A stretch of DNA of 16,638 bases from positions 1 through 16,638 of the forward strand of contig CAUDDP010000050.1 of assembly GCA_958448395.1 (NCBI GenBank), written 5' to 3'. Positions within the stretch are counted from its first letter, which is position 1. Each line of letters begins with the position of its first letter. Both the position numbers and the translations under genes were made by a program. The notes under the pieces are model-generated. The model saw only the letters and a list, made by a program, of their open reading frames with translations. It was not told the origin of the DNA and ran no database searches. Shown in pieces: positions 14,384 through 16,638 of the stretch. This DNA is from an uncultured Oscillospiraceae bacterium (GTDB lineage Bacteria; Bacillota; Clostridia; Oscillospirales; Ruminococcaceae).

Positions 14384-14412
14384 ATTATATCACCGCCAAC
14401 TAAAAAAGTCAA
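14384..14412 (-). promoter_or_regulatory. Near-consensus promoter of the island membrane protein
   Basis: The minus strand has TTGACT at 14412-14407, a 17-base spacer, and TATAAT at 14389-14384 with TG one base upstream. The predicted transcript starts about 50 bases before the ATG at 14324. Confidence 0.75.
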
Positions 14413-14437
14413 TGAGTGGTGTAAGGATAATTTTTAT

Positions 14438-14571
14438 CTATAAATGAGCATCTCTCGTCATTTTGCACAATAAAATCCAGGTTTCTATCCTTTTATTTTC
14501 CACTCAAAATAAGTTATACAGCAAAAATGTGCCACCGATTTGTGCAAGTTGCTGAAAATGCTCATTTATAG
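14438..14571. mobile_element. 134-bp MITE-like element, copy 2 (inverted relative to copy 1)
   Basis: Bounded by perfect 14-bp terminal inverted repeats (CTATAAATGAGCAT at 14438-14451 and ATGCTCATTTATAG at 14558-14571). It is about 90 percent identical by hand count to the reverse complement of 13172-13305. Its perfect termini suggest it is the less decayed copy. No coding capacity. Confidence 0.75.
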
Positions 14572-14644
14572 TTTTTATATCAAAAATCAAGCAAGTAAGC
14601 AATTATCCCTGTAAAACAGGGCATTTCCCCGCATTTCTACTGGA

Positions 14645-14673
14645 TTGACAACCTCAAATACTACTTATTTACT
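14645..14673 (+). promoter_or_regulatory. Second candidate promoter upstream of the small ORF
   Basis: TTGACA at 14645-14650, a 17-base spacer and TTTACT at 14668-14673 (four of six matches). It is weaker than the promoter at 14728. Confidence 0.4.
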
Positions 14674-14727
14674 ACTGGAGATTGAGCCTTGATACGCCGA
14701 AAATCCAAGAAATGCAAAGTTACAGTT

Positions 14728-14756
14728 TTGACTGGACTTCCTTACCGCTGTATAAT
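14728..14756 (+). promoter_or_regulatory. Strong sigma-A-type promoter
   Basis: TTGACT at 14728-14733, exactly 17 bases, then a perfect TATAAT at 14751-14756. The predicted start is near 14763, leaving a leader of about 20 bases before the ATG at 14783. Confidence 0.8.
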
Positions 14757-14782
14757 GAAGCCAAGAAAGGTCGGTGAAATAT

Positions 14783-14962
14783 ATGAGGGAAAAGCTCAAT
14801 CATCTATATGTGGACAGCCGAGAAAGGACTATCCTGCTGCAAAGCCTTGTGGAGCTGAAAAACCAACTCATACAGCAGGGCGGATATGGGGACTGCGTGG
14901 ACGAACTGATATTCAAAGTGGCAAACGCCCCTGTAAAGAAAATGAAAATTGAATATGTCTAA
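14783..14962 (+). CDS. Small conserved-looking protein upstream of parA
   Basis: 59 residues, MREKLNHLYVDSRERTILL to KKMKIEYV; family not recognised. It looks helical in the first half (LLQSLVELKNQLIQQGG) with a charged end and no membrane segment or signal peptide. ATG 14783 is preferred because AAAGG at 14766-14770 is a sensible distance away; a GTG at 14774 in the same frame would sit too close to it. A strong promoter lies directly upstream and an intrinsic terminator directly downstream, so it can form its own short transcript ahead of parAB. It may be a small regulator or accessory factor of the element, but that is inference. Confidence 0.6.
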   Translation: MREKLNHLYVDSRERTILLQSLVELKNQLIQQGGYGDCVDELIFKVANAPVKKMKIEYV

Positions 14963-14976
14963 CGGCAGACCGATAT

Positions 14977-15016
14977 AAAGCCGCTTATTCTTATCCGTTA
15001 AGAGTAAGCGGCTTTT
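14977..15016 (+). terminator. Long-stem intrinsic terminator between the small ORF and parA
   Basis: A 16-bp stem with one G-U pair (14977-14992 with 15000-15015) and a 7-base loop ends in a TTTT run. It would stop transcription coming from the promoter at 14728 before parA. Confidence 0.8.
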
Positions 15017-15040
15017 CTGCGTTCTCTGGTAGATTTTACA

Positions 15041-15063
15041 TAGCCGCCTTGACAAAGCGGCTA
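15041..15063 (+). repeat. Hairpin in the parA leader
   Basis: TAGCCGC at 15041-15047 and GCGGCTA at 15057-15063 form a 7-bp perfect stem just before the parA ribosome binding site. The arms share the AGCCGC/GCGGCT core with the terminator arms 30-60 bases upstream, so alternative pairings or a repeated protein-binding site are possible. Confidence 0.5.
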
Positions 15064-15089
15064 AATCTAAGCGAAAGGAGGACGCATCT

Positions 15090-15917
15090 ATGTCAAATTG
15101 CAAAGTGATTGCTCTGACCAACCAGAAAGGCGGTGTCGGCAAGACCACCACGGCGGTCAATCTGGGCATAGGTCTGGCAAAGCAAGGGAAAAAGGTACTG
15201 CTCATTGATGCCGATGCACAGGCAAATCTCACAATGGCACTCGGTTACAGCAGACCAGACGATATTCCCATAACGCTCCCCACCATTATGCAGGACATCA
15301 TAGACGATAAGCCCCTTGATGTTTCGCAAGGCATTATCCGCCACGGTGAGGGCGTTGACCTGCTTCCGTCAAACATCGAGCTGTCAGGCTTCGAGGTAAG
15401 GCTAATAAACGCTATGAGCCGTGAGCGTGTCCTAAAGACCTATGTTAATGCGGTCAAAAAGGATTACGACTATGTGCTTATCGACTGTATGCCGAGCTTG
15501 GGTATGATAACCATCAATGCTCTGGCGGCGGCTGACAGCGTGGTTATCCCGACACAGCCCCACTATCTTTCTGCGAAAGGCTTAGAGCTGTTGCTTCGCT
15601 CCGTGTCAATGGTCAAACGGCAGATAAATCCCAAGCTACGGATTGACGGTATCCTGATGACAATGGTAATGCCCCGCACGAATATCTCAAAGGAAATCAC
15701 GGCAACCGTGAAAAGTGCCTACGGGCAGAAAATCAAGGTCTTTGATACCGAGATACCGCACTCTATCCGTGCCGTGGAAGCCATCGCAGAGGGCAAGAGT
15801 ATTTTTGCCTACGACAAAGGCGGCAAGGTAGCCGCAGCCTATGAGCAGTTCGGGAAGGAGGTGGCGGAAATTGGCGAGAAGCAGAGAAACCAAAATCGAG
15901 CTGACCGCATACGATGA
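15090..15917 (+). CDS. parA: ParA-family partition ATPase (Soj/AAA type)
   Basis: 275-residue ParA/Soj ATPase. The deviant Walker A is KGGVGKTT at residues 13-20 (QKGGVGKTTTAVNLG). Then come LLIDADAQAN (A'/Walker-like switch), DYVLIDCMPSLG (Walker B), and a PTQPHYLSAKGLELLL region. There is no N-terminal DNA-binding extension, so it is the short (Soj or type Ib-like) form. With ParB it segregates or stabilises a plasmid or integrative element; the setting next to accessory DNA argues against the chromosomal soj. ATG 15090 has AAAGGAGG about nine bases upstream. GC content is visibly higher than in the phn region. It overlaps parB by 47 bases. Confidence 0.93.
   Translation: MSNCKVIALTNQKGGVGKTTTAVNLGIGLAKQGKKVLLIDADAQANLTMALGYSRPDDIPITLPTIMQDIIDDKPLDVSQGIIRHGEGVDLLPSNIELSGFEVRLINAMSRERVLKTYVNAVKKDYDYVLIDCMPSLGMITINALAAADSVVIPTQPHYLSAKGLELLLRSVSMVKRQINPKLRIDGILMTMVMPRTNISKEITATVKSAYGQKIKVFDTEIPHSIRAVEAIAEGKSIFAYDKGGKVAAAYEQFGKEVAEIGEKQRNQNRADRIR
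15855..15861 (+). promoter_or_regulatory. Ribosome binding site deciding the parB TTG start
   Basis: AAGGAGG inside the parA coding sequence, nine bases before TTG 15871. It makes the TTG a better start than the in-frame ATG at 15841, which has no such site. Confidence 0.7.
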
Positions 15918-16596
15918 CCTTTTCCAGACAGACGAAAGCCGTGCGGAAGCGAAACTCAGCAAGATACGGGATATTCCCATCAGCGAGATTGACGAGTTCC
16001 CAGACCACCCGTTCAAGGTCTTAATGGACGAGGATATGGAGCAGCTTGTCGAGAGCGTGAAGCGAAACGGCGTAATGACCCCTGCCACCGTGCGGCTCAA
16101 GGAGGACGGGCGGTATGAGCTTATCAGCGGTCACAGGCGCAAAAAGGCTTGTGAGCTTGCGGGGCTTGAAACGCTGAAATGCGAGGTAAAAGAGCTGACC
16201 CGTGACGAAGCCATTATTATAATGGTGGAGAGCAATTTACAGAGGTCGGTCATTCTGCCAAGCGAAAAAGCCTTTGCTTATAAGATGCGGCTTGAAGCAA
16301 TGAAACGGCAAGCAGGCAGACCCCCGAAAGAAAATGCGTCGCCATTGGCGACTAATTTATCTAAGGGGCGTTCCGATGAAGAATTGGGCGAGCTTGTAGG
16401 CGAAAGCAAAGACCAGATACGCCGCTTTATCCGCTTGACCGAGCTTGTACCCGAAATCCTGCAAATGGTGGACGACAGGCAGATTGCTTTCCGCCCTGCG
16501 GTTGAAATCTCCTATCTGACCGAGGAACAGCAATACACCCTGCTTGAAGCGATGGAGTACAACGATGCCACCCCGTCATTGGCGCAATGTCATTAA
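15871..16596 (+). CDS. parB: ParB/Spo0J-family partition protein, possibly cut short
   Basis: ParB-family DNA-binding partner of ParA, 241 residues from TTG 15871 (MARSRETKIELTAYDDLF). The N-terminal ParB CTPase fold includes IPISEIDEFPDHPFKV, the ELISGHRRKKACELAGL box (GHRR, residues around 85), and VESNLQR. A helix-turn-helix region follows, with LGELVGESKDQIRRFIRLTEL and a PAVEISYLTEEQQ segment typical of ParB proteins of Firmicute conjugative elements. The reading frame ends SLAQCH, earlier than expected. In relatives I recall, this point continues into a further helix of about 40 or more residues, and the same frame stays open after the TAA to the window end. It could be a truncated version, a sequence error or a real short form. 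Confidence 0.85.
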   Translation: MARSRETKIELTAYDDLFQTDESRAEAKLSKIRDIPISEIDEFPDHPFKVLMDEDMEQLVESVKRNGVMTPATVRLKEDGRYELISGHRRKKACELAGLETLKCEVKELTRDEAIIIMVESNLQRSVILPSEKAFAYKMRLEAMKRQAGRPPKENASPLATNLSKGRSDEELGELVGESKDQIRRFIRLTELVPEILQMVDDRQIAFRPAVEISYLTEEQQYTLLEAMEYNDATPSLAQCH

Positions 16597-16638
16597 CTTA
16601 AAACCGCCCTCGAATGGCAAGTAGAATGTCTGGAAGAA

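Larger units (their letters stand above)
14572..14782. other. Intergenic leader of the mobile-type module
   Basis: No gene is supported here. It holds a short hairpin (CCCTGT at 14607-14612 and ACAGGG at 14616-14621) and two promoter-like pairs. The frame beginning at 14689 is a shadow of the small gene at 14783. Confidence 0.5.

Noticed and set aside
13172..14571. The two 134-bp repeats as a CRISPR or direct-repeat array
   Set aside because: Only two copies, inverted, with terminal inverted repeats and a gene between them, so a MITE pair fits better.
14607..14621. CCCTGT-AAA-ACAGGG hairpin as a recombination (attC-like) site
   Set aside because: Too short and lacks the paired R/L boxes of an attC; kept only as a minor hairpin.
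14689..14952. 87-residue plus-strand frame overlapping the small ORF
   Set aside because: It begins upstream of the strong promoter's start point, has no ribosome binding site, and its Pro/Lys/Gly-rich product looks like an out-of-frame reading of the 14783 gene.

Overview
The window looks like a gut-type Firmicute of class Clostridia, probably Ruminococcaceae/Oscillospiraceae-like. This rests on strong GGAGG ribosome binding sites, AT-rich intergenic DNA, the look of the protein families, and a ParA/ParB pair of the kind carried by Firmicute conjugative elements. The genus cannot be fixed from the sequence alone.

Layout: (1) 94-1482, plus strand: a PIN-PhoH ATPase whose first codons appear frameshifted in an A6 tract. 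(2) 1521-1648: stacked hairpin terminators between converging transcripts. (3) 12997 down to 1700, minus strand: a complete carbon-phosphorus (C-P) lyase operon in the order phnD-phnC-phnE-phnE // phnG-phnH-phnI-phnJ-phnK - unknown membrane protein - phnM-phnL-phnPP-phnO. Most junctions are ATGA or TAATG overlaps. The exception is the 163-base gap between the transporter and the catalytic genes, which holds a clean intrinsic terminator acting as a probable attenuator. (4) 13172-14571: an accessory island bounded by two inverted 134-bp MITE-like elements with 14-bp terminal inverted repeats. It holds one intact small membrane-protein gene with a near-consensus promoter, plus gene debris. (5) 14572 to the end, plus strand: the start of a higher-GC module with a near-perfect promoter, a 59-residue small protein, a terminator/hairpin array, parA and parB. 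This is probably the edge of an integrative element or plasmid-derived segment.

How the phn genes work together: PhnD (lipoprotein), PhnC (ATPase) and two PhnE permeases import phosphonates. PhnG-H-I-J-K-L are the core complex and its ATPases. PhnI with G/H/L attaches the phosphonate to the ribose of ATP, PhnM removes pyrophosphate, and PhnJ (radical SAM) cleaves the C-P bond to give 5-phosphoribosyl 1,2-cyclic phosphate. The PHP-family enzyme (PhnPP-like) would then take the cyclic phosphate to ribose 5-phosphate and phosphate, which explains why no phnP or phnN is present. PhnO would N-acetylate aminoalkylphosphonates. The role of the membrane protein between phnK and phnM is unknown, and it is the best candidate here for an undescribed component.

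No tRNA, rRNA, CRISPR array or transposase gene was seen.
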